Positions 20,737 through 30,812 of a DNA stretch of 64,000 nucleotides are shown here, piece after piece. The notes beneath the pieces are model-generated. The model made no database searches. It worked only from the letters and a program-made list of their open reading frames with translations, and was not told the DNA's origin. Both the position numbers and the translations under genes were made by a program. The number at the start of each line of letters is the position of its first letter. Position 1 is the stretch's first letter. Origin of the DNA: Heterohyrax brucei (Eukaryota > Chordata > Mammalia > Hyracoidea > Procaviidae); contig CM053146.1 in the NCBI GenBank assembly GCA_028571685.1, positions 69,839,931 through 69,903,930 on the forward strand, given 5' to 3'.

Positions 20737-21397
20737 TGTCTTAGGGTGGGTTCTCTAGAGAAGCAAAGTCAGTAAAGTGTCTACACTTACACAGAGAGTT
20801 ATAGAAAGGAAACAACTCATACAATTGTAGAGGCTGAAACATTCCAAACTGGATCAAGTTACAAGCATCTTGTAGCATCAGAAGCTGGTAAAAAGAAAGC
20901 CAGCAGTTCAGAGAGAAGGATACCTCCTCCCAGGCTGTGAAGGTCAGTAAATCCCTAGATGGTAGGCAAGCCTATGAGGTTTCCCCTGATTCACAGAGCT
21001 GCAGGGGATGGCAAACCCAGGATGGGCAGATCAGGGAATAGGACTCTTACTGGCAGGCTGTGAAGATCGGTGAATCTCAAGATCAACAGAAAAGCTGCTA
21101 GCTCAATTCCCAAGAACCAATATTAGAAAATAAGATAGTGGCAGCTGCTGGATCAACAAGTCAACACCTTGGCAAGGTGAGCAAATGGGAAGTAGGTGGC
21201 AGAAGGCAGAGTGATGAAGGCTGAGGGGGTGGTGAGCCACCACAGCCCTCCCTCTGCTTCACCCCCCTGGCAGTACCACGGCAGGTTTCATCATGATGGG
21301 AACCTCAACCTTCGACCACTGTCCAAACATTAAGAATCATGGCCCACCCAAGCTGACATGCAGTCTTAGCCACCTGAACCAATCCTTAACCATCACA
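20737..21397. mobile_element. Second LTR-like family (copy 1)
   Basis: Starts TGTCTTAGGGTGGGTTCTCT and ends near AACCATCACA. It shares its start, 'GAAGGCTGAGGGGGTGGT', 'GAGCCACCACAG' and the 'CAAACATTAAGAA' region with 54,612-55,117. An internal block, 'CAGGCTGTGAAGRTCRGTRA', is duplicated. No target duplication was identified. Confidence 0.6.
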
Positions 21398-21433
21398 CTA
21401 CATAGTGCAGTAAATGTGGTAGAGACTATATGC

Positions 21434-21480
21434 CAAGCCAGCCAAGTGCTGTTGAGTCGGATCTGACTCCTGGCAACCCT
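21434..21480 (-). mobile_element. Tail-only micro-SINE insertion (copy a)
   Basis: 'CCAAGCCAGCCAAGTGCTG' followed by 'TTGAGTCGGATCTGACTCC' and 'TGGCAACCC' is the antisense SINE tail without body or head. Possible flanking hexamer GGTAGA lies on both sides (before 21,425 and after 21,489), but that is weak. Confidence 0.6.
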
Positions 21481-22289
21481 AGGGGCCAGGGTAGATGAGC
21501 TTTTATAATAAAATCATTTAGTAGGTAACCAAGTTTTGTTTTCAGAAGCTAAAAAAGCAAGTTTAGAATGGAGCTGGCATATGAGACAGCATACAGAGAA
21601 GAAAAATGGACTGAAATGAAAGCGCAATCTGGAAGGATAACCTCAAAACAATGCAGGCAGGAGGAGAGCCCCGCTGCCACCATTTATGTTTCCCTCAGAG
21701 TCGGGTGCTCGCATTTCCACTGTTGGTGCCAGCGGCACACTCCTAGGCAACGAGCGGGTCAGGTCCTTTAGGCTCTGGATTCTCACACGGAAACAGGGAG
21801 AAAATCAATTTCAATCCTCCAAGGATGATACACTGGAACTGAAGGTCACTAAACACTATCAGTTTTCAGAGACCCTGGAGACTTCAGAAGCGATTTCCAA
21901 AAATTGCCATACCTCATATTGTGGCCCTTTGGTTGATAGCTCATACTGTATTGTATATTTCTGTCCCTTTGTACCTATCTATACAGGTGGGAGAAGTTGG
22001 GAAGAAGCAAGTACAAATAAAGATAGTCACCTAAACATTGTGGTTAAAAATGTTTGGTATTACAGATACCTTAAGAGCTTTAATCACGTGAATAAAATGA
22101 GCAATCCAAGTAAGTAAAAGTGAATTGTGTCTTTTTAGAAAACATCTATTTATTTCACAAGTGGTCACAGGCATTGCTGCCTGATTAATGCCTGAACAAG
22201 TTAAGGATTCCAGAAAGATTTAAAATGAATAGTAAAGGAGCAGTAAGGAAGTAGAATTCCGTATTTGTGCCTCAGAATGGCCTATCACC
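21481..22289. other. Unassigned sequence with a 143-codon open frame
   Basis: The + strand frame at 21,686-22,117 is the second longest in the window. It has no recognisable domain, no signal peptide and no supportive neighbour. It begins in sequence also open in another frame. I treat it as a chance frame or a possible lncRNA-embedded ORF. Confidence 0.3.
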
Positions 22290-22430
22290 TTTTCCTTGCT
22301 GTGTGGCTAAGCTTAATTCATTGAATTTCTGTAAATCTAAATTGTCTCACCCGTAAAAGGGGACAATAGTGTTCAATCCACCAGTAGCAAAGAATTGTTA
22401 TGAGACTGCACTAAGAGAACTGTATGGACA
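22290..22430 (+). mobile_element. MIR SINE fragment, sense
   Basis: 'GTGTGGCTAAGC', 'AATTGTCTCACCCGTAAAAG', 'AGAATTGTTATGAGACTGCA' follow MIR order. Confidence 0.65.
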
Positions 22431-23174
22431 AATACTATTTAGACTGTGAAATTTTTTAGTAGTTGAAACAGTTACCCTGAAGGAAAGGCTTGACTGAGGT
22501 GGAGATGGTATGCAAAAACTAGAGAAGACAACTGGACATTTAGCCTTTAGTATTTATCAGGGAAAGAGTAAGCTTGGACTGGACAGTGGGAAGCCAGGGG
22601 CCATCATGAAGACCTGGGAAGGCTTTTGAAAGACTAGAGCAACTGACAAAACACTAAGAATCATGGCCCATCCAAGGTGACACACAATTGATTGTCACCA
22701 CGGTGAAAGAGAAGTGGAATGATCATTAGAGAAAAACATTGCTTTTAAGTCCATTTTACAAATTATGTGATGTGGGAAACATACAGAGGTATTACTCTCC
22801 TGAACAATGCAATGAGCAGTGTATGCTTATGTTTGGATATTCCCTTTTTATAGATGAAGTACAAGCAGAAGACGAGTTGATATTTCAAGCTGCTAGCCTT
22901 TCAGAGCTGCCTAACATGCTAACTAATTGTCATTTCCCAAAAGCGTTTATTAAGTGCTGATTTGTCCACAGTGTTAGAGAGGGACTTAGAAGGCTCTGTG
23001 AAGCTTGTATCAGTCTCTTGTATAGGCCCTATTATTTACATGCTGCATGAAGTAGGGGGAATTTGTTATGAGATTTGCACATGGATTAAAATGAATGCCT
23101 TGTTGATTCCCCCTTGACTCCATGACGTTTAGCACTCCAGTTAAGAAAAAAATAGTGTACTGTACCACTACATA
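22431..23174. other. Unassigned sequence with a short fragment of the second LTR-like family
   Basis: Bases 22,650-22,695 ('CTAAGAATCATGGCCCATCC') match the 3' end of the element at 20,737-21,397. Nothing else was recognised. Confidence 0.5.
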
Positions 23175-23334
23175 AACTCTGGTGGTGCAGTGCTATGGTT
23201 GCTAACCAAAAAAGTCAGCAGTTCAAGTCCACCAGACGTTCCTTAAAAACTAGATGGGGCAGTTCTACTGTGTCCTATAGGGTCACTATGGGTTAGTATC
23301 AACTCTATGGCAGTGGGTTTTTTGTTTGTTTTAT
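23175..23334 (+). mobile_element. AfroSINE, sense (tandem pair, first)
   Basis: 'CTCTGGTGGTGCAGTGCTAT', 'AGTTCAAGTCCACCAGACGT', 'TGTCCTATAGGGTCACTATG', tail 'GGGTTTTTTGTTTGTTTT'. Confidence 0.92.
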
Positions 23335-23500
23335 GGAAACACTTGTGGCATAGTGGTTAAGAGCTATGGCTGCTAACCAAAAGGTTGGCCGTTTAAATCC
23401 ACTAAGCTTTCCTTGGAAACTCTATGGGGCAGCTCTGCTCTGTCACACAAGGTTGCTAGGAGTCAGAATCGACTCCATGACAACAATTTTTGTTTGTTTG
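23335..23500 (+). mobile_element. AfroSINE, sense (tandem pair, second)
   Basis: Starts directly after the tail of the previous copy: 'GGAAACACTTGTGGCATAGT', 'TGCTAACCAAAAGGTTGGCC', 'GGAAACTCTATGGGGCAGCT', 'GAGTCAGAATCGACTCCATG'. Insertion into the T-rich tail of the first copy is the simplest explanation. Confidence 0.92.
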
Positions 23501-23530
23501 TTGTTTTGGGTATGCTACTATACTGTATAC

Positions 23531-23655
23531 CTGTCACTGTTGAGTTGATTCTGACTCCTAGCAGCCCTTCGGACAGAGTAGAACTGCCCCATTAGGTTTT
23601 CAGAGAGTGGCTGGGGAATTCAAACCGCTGAGATCTTAACCACTGTGCTACTGTA
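23531..23655 (-). mobile_element. AfroSINE, antisense
   Basis: 'TTGAGTTGATTCTGACTCCT', 'GGACAGAGTAGAACTGCCCC', 'CTTAACCACTGTGCTACTG'. It faces the preceding tandem pair tail to tail. Confidence 0.9.
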
Positions 23656-24803
23656 AATCCATTATAAGTGTACCAATGAAACTAATTCCAGCCTTCAAAC
23701 TTTGAGAATATTCTGCCTTCATTAAAACGGTTGGTATATCCCCACTGAAGAGTTAGATGTCAATTGTCTTGCTTTAGGATTCGTATTATAAGAGACTTCA
23801 TCTCTTAGGGAAAGCAAACAAAACAAATCTCTGAATAAGCTAGTATTTCGCTGTAGGCTCCTGGTCTACAATATTCTGCAATGAGGTCTGTCACCACTCT
23901 TGCTTTCCTAACAAATTATCACATTACAAAGAAGGCACTTTTTTGCTGCATCACAAATTAACGTTTAGAAATCTGTTTCAGTTGGGCACGCTGTACTCAG
24001 TGAAGCAGCAGGAGCCTGGCAGGTATCTGTAATGATGAGAGTGGCCAGTGAGGGCGTGAAAACCAGCAGCCCAGTAGCGGGTACAAAACAAAGATTTTTG
24101 ACTGGCTCAGTTTTTACCCAAATGGCACAACAAAGTGGAAATACTGGGAGAGTTTCATCTTTCAGACAGAAAGGAGAGAACTGAGAGCCCCAAAATAAAG
24201 AATGGGAAATAAGAGCCTGTTATCACAGAAGAACTGCCAGAAGATATAAACAATCTGATGGACAAGAACTCAAATAGGATCCAGGACTGAAGACTTGTTG
24301 TGGAATTGTGAAATGATGAGAAACATATGACAGGTAGATCATGCTGTATGCTGGATCCTTACTTTTTCCAGAACTCAAGGATCGGTTCTGTGTTTTAGGA
24401 GTATTTAAATACTTGTTTTTCAAAATTTATTATATTTGCCAAGAATGAATCAAAAGCCTAAATGATAAAGACTATAACAATAATTATAAAATAATTACTG
24501 TAGCCAATAGAGTTCCATATATGTGTTTTTAAACAAATTACTTCATCTCATGGAACAAACTTATTTGGTTACTATTTTGAAAGGTTGGTAATGGATGTTG
24601 TTGGTTGCCCATTCCTTATGCATTAAAAGAACTCTTATTTTGGGGTACACATTTTCCCCATTCCCTGTAGCCTGCAGATCAGCTCACTCTGACCTCCATA
24701 ACTGAGTCCTGATTTCTTTTATTAGAATGCTTTTTTCCCCTTGCTAAGATTCCTGATTGATTCAGGATTTGATGCAGGTGTAAGTCTAGCCAAAGAGTTT
24801 TTT

Positions 24804-24807
<4 letters not shown>
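23656..24807. other. Unassigned sequence
   Basis: No gene or repeat recognised over 1.1 kb. Largely AT-rich. Confidence 0.5.

Positions 24808-24835
<28 letters not shown>
24808..24835. repeat. GT microsatellite
   Basis: About 13 GT units after a T run. Confidence 0.95.
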
Positions 24836-25124
24836 GACTTCTTTAAAAACCCCACCCAGCTCTTTCATGAGGCCTTCCAGGACTAACTATATTGAAAATG
24901 ATGTGGTGAGCCGAGATTCAACCCAGGGTTGTCTGACAGCTACAAAGCCCAAGTTCTTTACTACTACTGTAACTCTCAGCTGTATTCTTGTTTATGTCAC
25001 TGTGTGATAAGCACAATAGTGGCCCCAATTATAGGTGTACGAGTCCCCAGAAACTATGAAGGCATAAAGTGTATGCTACCATATACTACTGATGGCATAC
25101 AACAAAGCAATAATAGGATGATAG

Positions 25125-25165
25125 CCAAAAGCCAAGCCAAGTGCCGTCGAGTCGGATCCAACTCC
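25125..25165 (-). mobile_element. Tail-only micro-SINE insertion (copy b)
   Basis: A 41-base insert starts CCAAAAGCCAAGCCAAGTGC and contains GAGTCGGATCCAACTCC. It is flanked by TAGGATGATAG (25,114-25,124) and TAGGATGATGG (25,166-25,176), a target duplication matching at 10 of 11 bases. Neither SINE head nor body is present. Confidence 0.85.
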
Positions 25166-25430
25166 TAGGATGATGGTATATTCTTTATATAATGAGTACC
25201 TATATTATAAGTTACATGTTACCTTATTTGCAGACCTAAATGAGTAAATGAAGAGTCTTGAGATGGGAAAATTGTGCTGCATTACCCAAATGGGCCCGAT
25301 GTAATTACATAGGTCTTTCTAAGAGAGAGGCAGCAGGATGAGAGTCAGAGAAGGAGATATGGTGATGGACGCAAAGGTCTGAGTTATGCAGCCATAAACC
25401 AAGGACGAGGAAAACTTCTAGAAGCTGGAA

Positions 25431-25860
25431 GGTGCCATAGTGGCACAACAGTCAAACACTCAGCTGTATGCCAAGAGGCTGGCAGTTGGAACTCACCCAG
25501 TGGCTCTGTGGGATAAAAATCTGGTGATCTGCTTGCATAAAGACTGCAGCCTATAAAATCATATTAGGCAGTTCTGCTCTATGACATGAGGTACTGTGAG
25601 TGGAAATAGATGTAAAGGCCAGTCCCACTGCCATTAAGTTGAGTCCAACTCATAGCGACCTTATTGGACAGAGTAGAACTGCCCCAATGACTTTCCATGG
25701 AGTGCCTGGTGGATTGGAATTGCCAGCCTTTTGATTAGCAGCTGTAGCACTTAACCACTATACCACCAAGGTTTCTGATGCAATGGCAGCCAACAAAAAT
25801 AGCCTGCAAGATGAGTCGACTCAATGGCACACAATAAACAACAATCTGGAAAACACAAAG
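25431..25860 (+). mobile_element. AfroSINE long subtype, sense, with a nested antisense SINE
   Basis: Head 'GTGCCATAGTGGCACAACAG', 'GGCTGGCAGTTGGAACTCAC', 'AGACTGCAGCCTATAAAATC' (25,431-25,621). The tail 'GATGAGTCGACTCAATGGCA' appears only after the insert, at 25,810-25,855. The nesting dates the inner copy as younger. Confidence 0.8.
25622..25772 (-). mobile_element. AfroSINE, antisense, nested
   Basis: 'CCCACTGCCATTAAGTTGAG', 'GGACAGAGTAGAACTGCCCC', 'TTGATTAGCAGCTGTAGCAC', 'ACCACCAAGGTTTC'. Complete from tail to head. Confidence 0.92.
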
Positions 25861-26317
25861 AATGCATTCTCCCTTAGAACCTTCAGAAGCAATGTATCTC
25901 TATGGATTCTTTGATTTTAGCCCTTCAAAATTCATACAGAAATTCTGATCTCCAAAGCGTAATATAATGTATTTGTGTTGTTTTAAGTGACAAGTGTTAA
26001 AACAGCAATAGGTAACTAACATACCACATAAGCATGGTGTAACATTTGAGAGTAGCAGAAGTGTGATCAAATATTCAAAGGAATACGAAACAACTGTAAA
26101 GTTTGAAATTTAACTTGTATTTCTGTTTATTCAGCCATGGTACAAACTACAAATATTTCATCAAGAGAAAACAGAAACCTACCTGTACAGTATTTAGGTA
26201 ACTTGAACTCTGCTCTACCCACATTAGTGATGCTACCTGTAATGTAATATAAATACTTTTGTTAAGTGTCGAGGACCATCTGTTTACATTCACTTTGGTT
26301 GAAAAAAAAATTAAACT
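25861..26317. other. Unassigned AT-rich sequence
   Basis: No gene or repeat recognised. Confidence 0.5.
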
Positions 26318-27060
26318 GTATTTCAGGTGAAAGTTTACAGAGCAAAGTAGCTCCTTATTAAACAGTTAATAGGCATTTTTTTAAAATGACTTTAGTTAGT
26401 AATCCCATGACATGTCAGTGTTCTCCCTTCTCAACCTTCGGTTCCATATTACCAGCCGTCCTCCTCTCTTGCCTTCTGGTCCTTGCCCCTGGGCTGAACT
26501 GGTGTGCCTCTTTAGTCCTGTTTTGTTTTATGGAGCCATCTATTCTTTGGCTGAAAGGTGACCCTCAGGATTGACTTCATTATTTAGCTAAAAGGATATC
26601 CAGAAGCCATACTCTTGGGGTTTCTCCAATCTCTGTCAGACCAGTAAGTCTGGTCTTTTTGTGAGTTAGAATTTTTTTCTAGAGTTTTCTTCAGTTCTGT
26701 CCAGAATGGTATATTATGATCCCTGTCAGAGCAATCAGCGGTTGTGGCTGGACATCATCTAGTTGTACGGGACTCAGACTGATGGAGGCCATGGTAGTTG
26801 TAGTGCATTAGTCCTTTGGATGAATCTTTTCTTTGTGTCATTAGTTTTCTTCTCCCCTGCTGCCGAGACCAGTGGAGTATCTTAGATAGCTGCTGACAAG
26901 CTTTTAAGATCCCAGACACTACTCATTCAAGTAGAATGTACAGCATTCTCATTGTAAACTGTGTTATACCAATTGAGCTAGATGTTCCTAGAGACCACAG
27001 TCCACACTACCCTAAGATCAGCAATTATATTACATTCTGAACAAGAGCCCATTACACATC
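26318..27060 (-). mobile_element. L1 LINE 3' UTR, antisense, 5' truncated
   Basis: On the + strand: 'GTGAAAGTTTACAGAGCAAA', 'CTGGTCCTTGCCCCTGGGCT', 'CAGACCAGTAAGTCTGGTCT', 'TGGAGTATCTTAGATAGCTG', 'ATACCAATTGAGCTAGATGT'. This order is that of an elephant-type L1 3' UTR. Only the UTR is present, so the copy stopped reverse transcription before ORF2. It is a different L1 subfamily from the one at 37.2 kb. Confidence 0.8.
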
Positions 27061-27477
27061 TCAGAATAAGTATTTATGTTGGAAGGCCTTATTAGTTCTT
27101 AGTTAGTTCAATCTGCCTTTTCTGAAAATACAAGAAAACCTCCACAAGATTTCTAGCATTTCACAAAATAACAACCTAAGTTATCTGCCACAAATAATAT
27201 TTTTCTCCCCTGTGGAAATTACACTGCTCTTTCAAAAGCAAACCATCCTGTTATCTTGGCTAAGCTTTGTGCAATGGATTTTGAATTGTTTTCATGGAGG
27301 TGGTTGCTAAGAGTTGTGTCTAGTGACCTTGAACTGATTTGAGTATTGAAAAGACCATTAAGTTTACTATACATTATCTGCCAAAGGCACCCACTTTTCT
27401 GTGAGAACGAAAAGAATAAAAGTGCTTGAAAATATCATGGATATTGAGTTTTGCAGGACCATATAAGGAGGAAAAGT
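27061..27477. other. Unassigned sequence
   Basis: No gene or repeat recognised. Confidence 0.5.
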
Positions 27478-27545
27478 ATCTGCCTTTTGGTGGAATCTCT
27501 TCCCAAAGAAGCATCTGCATTTTGGTGGAATCCATTCCCAAAACC
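27478..27545. repeat. 2 x 34-bp tandem duplication
   Basis: Two adjoining units each contain TTTTGGTGGAATC followed by TTCCCAAA. Confidence 0.85.
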
Positions 27546-27560
27546 TTTAGTCTTCTATAG

Positions 27561-27720
27561 CCACAAACATGTTGCTATCAAGTTAATTTCCTATACAAAA
27601 TGACCATATGAGATTGAGTGGAACTGCCCCACAGGGTTTCTAAGGAGTGGCTGGGGGATTCAAATTGCTGACCTTTTAGTTAGCAGCAAAACTCTAAACA
27701 ATGCACCACCAGGGCCCCCA
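27561..27720 (-). mobile_element. AfroSINE, antisense
   Basis: 'GAGTGGAACTGCCCCACAGG', 'CTAAGGAGTGGCTGGGGGAT', 'ACCACCAGGGCCCCC' at the head end. Confidence 0.92.
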
Positions 27721-27964
27721 CAAGTAGAGACCAAAGGCACTTACTTGCAACTCAAGAATTAATATTCATTGTTATTTATGATACAAGGATCACCATTAAC
27801 CTCAGCTGAGGTTATAGAAACTATTGATAGGAACTTTATAGATATTGTAATTAGGTCTCACACATGAATAAAATGGCCAGTAGCAATTTAGGAATTACCA
27901 GAGTTTTCACCCCCCATCCGTCAATTCATCATCTACTGTGGGCATCAGACTGGACCAGCTCATT

Positions 27965-28108
27965 GTCACAGAATCAATTCTGAATCTCAGTGACCCTATA
28001 GGACAGAGGAGAACTGCCCCCGTAGGGTTCCCAAGGAGTAACTGGTGGATTGCAACTGCCCACCTTTTGGAAGCAGCCAAACTCCTTACTGTGCCGCTAG
28101 GGCTCTGC
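27965..28108 (-). mobile_element. AfroSINE, antisense
   Basis: 'GTGACCCTATAGGACAGAGG', 'GTTCCCAAGGAGTAACTGGT', 'CTGTGCCGCTAGGGCTC'. It sits within a chance 76-codon open frame, which is not a gene. Confidence 0.92.
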
Positions 28109-28303
28109 TATGCGCAGCAGCATTGGGTGACCAGTAGTAGGAAGAGTTCTCAAAGTGCCTGTCTGTGATGGTATAGAAATGAATATAGGACTCATTTGGT
28201 CACAAATACTGCCTCCCTGACTGATTATCTGTGTAAGTTCAGGAAATCAAGTTATTCTCTTTAAAATTCCAATCCCCTGTTTTAAATAAATGCTCTAGTA
28301 GTA

Positions 28304-28890
28304 TGTTAGAGATTGAATTTTGTTCCCCAAAATATGTATTGTAAACCCTAATTGCTGTACCTGTGGTTATAACCTCATTCCAAACAGATGAATCTGCTGT
28401 CAGTGAGCTGATTCTAACCCACAGCCACCCTGTGTGACAAAGTACACCTGCCCCATAGTTTCAAAGGAGTGCCTGGTAGATTCGAGCTGCCAGCATCTGC
28501 AGCACTTAGTCACTACACCACCGGGGTTTCCAAAATCCCATTAGGGAATAGATTTTCTCAGTTATTTGAATAAAGCAGTATTAGTGCAGGGTGTTTCTTA
28601 AACCAATGTCTCTTGGGATGAAAAGAGCCAATTAGACAAGGAGACAAGCTAACAGAGATGGGGGAAGATAAATGCCATGCCACATGAAAACCACCAAGGA
28701 ACCGAAGAAGAGAAGTTCTAAAGAGACAAAGACTTTCCTCTAGAGTCAAAGGAGAGAGCAAGCCTCTCCCTGGGGATGGCACCCTGAATTCAGACTTCTG
28801 GTATGCTGAATTATGAAAAAGTAAATTTCTGTTTGTTAAAGCTACTCACTTGTAGTGTTTCTGTTATGGCAGCACTAGATGATTAAGGCA
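28304..28890 (+). mobile_element. Solo LTR, MaLR-like family (copy 4), sense, inside a MIR
   Basis: Begins TGTTAGAGATTGAATTTTGT and ends GATGATTAAGGCA. Flanks TAGTA and TAGCA match at 4 of 5 bases and correspond to the MIR's 'AATAGTACCTACC'. It carries an internal antisense SINE (28,398-28,533). Family blocks: 'GCACCCTGAATTCAGACTTC' and 'CTGTTATGGCAGCACTAGAT'. Confidence 0.88.
28398..28533 (-). mobile_element. AfroSINE, antisense, nested in the LTR
   Basis: 'AGTGAGCTGATTCTAACCCA', 'AGGAGTGCCTGGTAGATTCG', 'ACACCACCGGGGTTTCC'. Order of insertion: MIR, then LTR, then this SINE. Confidence 0.92.
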
Positions 28891-28959
28891 TAGCAGTATC
28901 TACCTTACAGGACTGTTGCTAGAGGGAAATAATCACTTTATTGAATCTGATACATATTA

Positions 28960-29006
28960 GCCCGCCAGCCAAGTGCAATCGAGTTGGATCCGACTCATGG
29001 CGATCA
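28960..29006 (-). mobile_element. Tail-only micro-SINE insertion (copy c)
   Basis: A 47-base insert starts GCCCGCCAGCCAAGTGC and contains GAGTTGGATCCGACTC. It has a perfect 12-bp target duplication, TGATACATATTA, at 28,948-28,959 and 29,016-29,027. A 9-base partial repeat of the duplication (TGATACATA, 29,007-29,015) lies between. Confidence 0.88.
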
Positions 29007-29060
29007 TGATACATATGATACATATTAAATATTCAATAAATACTTGTGGCCATTGTTTTC

Positions 29061-29506
29061 TTTACTTGGATTTAGCTGAGAATTTATGTACCAAACAAAA
29101 ACATATTCTGGCTATCACATGGTATATATTTACTATTACAGCAGGATTTAGTCTTTGTTGGAGATTGTGGAACTGGATTAAGGTGAGTGTCTATTAATCT
29201 AATTGAGATCATGAGGACTTTTCAATCATGTAATGTAGCCTTCCTCTTTTGAACTCGTTTGAACCAGAAGGTGAAAGGCGCAGTAATTCTTGTGGGGTCA
29301 CCAAAATGATGAAGTAGAAACACCTGTTAATTCTATACCTACTTGAAAAATACATAACTCATAATAGCTCTAGCAACACATTACCCCAGTCCCAGTATGC
29401 TTGCAAGCTTATATTAACAAGTACAGGAAAGAATATCACAAATGCCGGTAAAAACATTGTCAAAGAGTCTTGGAGTGCTGATACTAATTTTGACTTCCTT
29501 AGTATG
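29061..29506. other. Unassigned sequence
   Basis: No gene or repeat recognised. Confidence 0.5.
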
Positions 29507-29903
29507 TGTTTTGATTATTTAGTGCTGCTGAAACAGAAATACCGTAAGTGGGTGGCTTTAACAAACAGCAGGTAGAAGATAGGTAAAAGTCTGTATTCAG
29601 GGCACCATCTCTAGGGGAAGTCTTTCTCTCTGCTGGCTTTGGAGAAATGTCCTTGTCTCTTTTGAGCTTCTGCTCTTGGGTGATCTTCACATGGCTTGCC
29701 ATCTCGCCTTCCCCATCTCTGCTTGCTTACTTTCAGGTTTAATCTCTTTTATATCTCAAAAAAGATTGACTCAGGACACATCTTACACAAATCCTGCCTC
29801 ATTAACATAAAATGACAACACTTCCCAAGTGGGATTATAACAGCAGGCATCGAGGGTAGGATTTACAACACAGATTTTGGGGAACACAGTTCAGTTCATG
29901 ACA
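29507..29903 (-). mobile_element. Solo LTR, MaLR-like family (copy 5), antisense
   Basis: Begins TGTTTTGATTATTTAGTGCT and ends CAGTTCAGTTCATGACA on the + strand. Flanks GTATG and GTATC match at 4 of 5. Shortest copy (397 bases). Confidence 0.85.
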
Positions 29904-30255
29904 GTATCCTGTACAGAAGTGTGTATTCATAAACTGTAAAAAGCAAGGCACAATTAGTTAGGAGATAGAGGCAGACACCAGGCTATGATCATCGGATTCG
30001 GGGACAACTGATACTAAGGCTTTATGTTACATGGATTTGTCCGAACATTTAAACATTGACCCAACCCCTATTCAAAACAAACTCATCATCAGTGTCACCT
30101 TTGCTTGCTGTGCATACACGTGCCTTAAAAATACCAAGAAATGGGCTTGAAGGAACAGTGAAATTGTCATTGCCATGGCCCAGGGAAACTAGTTTGTTGG
30201 GTTGAATTTCATGCTCCGCTTGTTTTCTTTTTAAAGCATTGGTTTCCAAGACCCC
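29904..30255. other. Unassigned sequence between two same-strand solo LTRs
   Basis: A 352-base spacer. It contains no retroviral coding remnant, and the two LTRs have different target duplications, so they are separate insertions rather than one provirus. Confidence 0.6.
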
Positions 30256-30812
30256 TTTCTTGGTCATCTAATACTGCTGTAACGGAAGCACCACAAGTTA
30301 ATGGCTTTAACAGAGAGAAATTTCTTGTCTCACAGTCCAGTGGGCTGCAAGTCCAAATTGAAAGGTATCAGCTCCAGGGAAGGCTTTCTCTGTCAGCTCC
30401 CAGGAAGGGCCCTGTGTGCATCAGTCATTTTGGGGTCTGGGAACATCTTGGCAGGAACCTCGGGTCCAAAGGACACATTCTGCTCCTGGTGCTACTTTCT
30501 TGTTAGTATGAGGTCCCCAACACCTTGCTTGCTGCCTTTTCCTTTTATCTCTTGTAGGATAAACAGTGATAGAAACCACAACCTAGGGAAAGTCCTCTTA
30601 TGTTGGATCACGAGGTGATCTTAATATGGGTGTTACAGTTTCACCCGAATCTTCTTTAACATAATCCAATCTTGCCCTCTGAAGCACAGCCAGAGATTAG
30701 GATGCACAACACAGGAAAATCACAAAGTGGAGGACAACAACTCGGTAGCAGGAATCATAGCCCCGCCAAACTGCTTCACACATTTTTGGGGGTCACAGTT
30801 CAGTCTACGACA
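30256..30812 (-). mobile_element. Solo LTR, MaLR-like family (copy 6), antisense
   Basis: Starts TTTCTTGGTCATCTAATACT (ancestral TGTCTTAGTCATC) and ends CAGTTCAGTCTACGACA. Flanks ACCCC and ACTCC match at 4 of 5. Family blocks 'ATCAGCTCCAGGGAAGGCTT' and 'GGTCCAAAGGACACATTCTG'. A 105-codon open frame inside it is not a gene. Confidence 0.85.

Larger units (their letters stand above)
28190..29060 (+). mobile_element. MIR SINE, sense, split by a solo LTR and a micro-SINE
   Basis: MIR starts at 28,190 ('TCCCTGACTGATTATCTGTG'), breaks at 28,303 and resumes at 28,891 with 'TAGCAGTATCTACCTTACAG' and 'GACTGTTGCTAGAGGGAAAT'. It breaks again at 28,960-29,015 and ends 'ATATTCAATAAATACTTGTG'. The reading order makes the MIR oldest. 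Confidence 0.8.

Noticed and set aside
29507-30812. Two same-strand LTRs as a short provirus
   Set aside because: Their 5-bp flanks differ (GTATG/GTATC versus ACCCC/ACTCC) and the 352 bases between hold no viral sequence, so they are independent solo LTRs.
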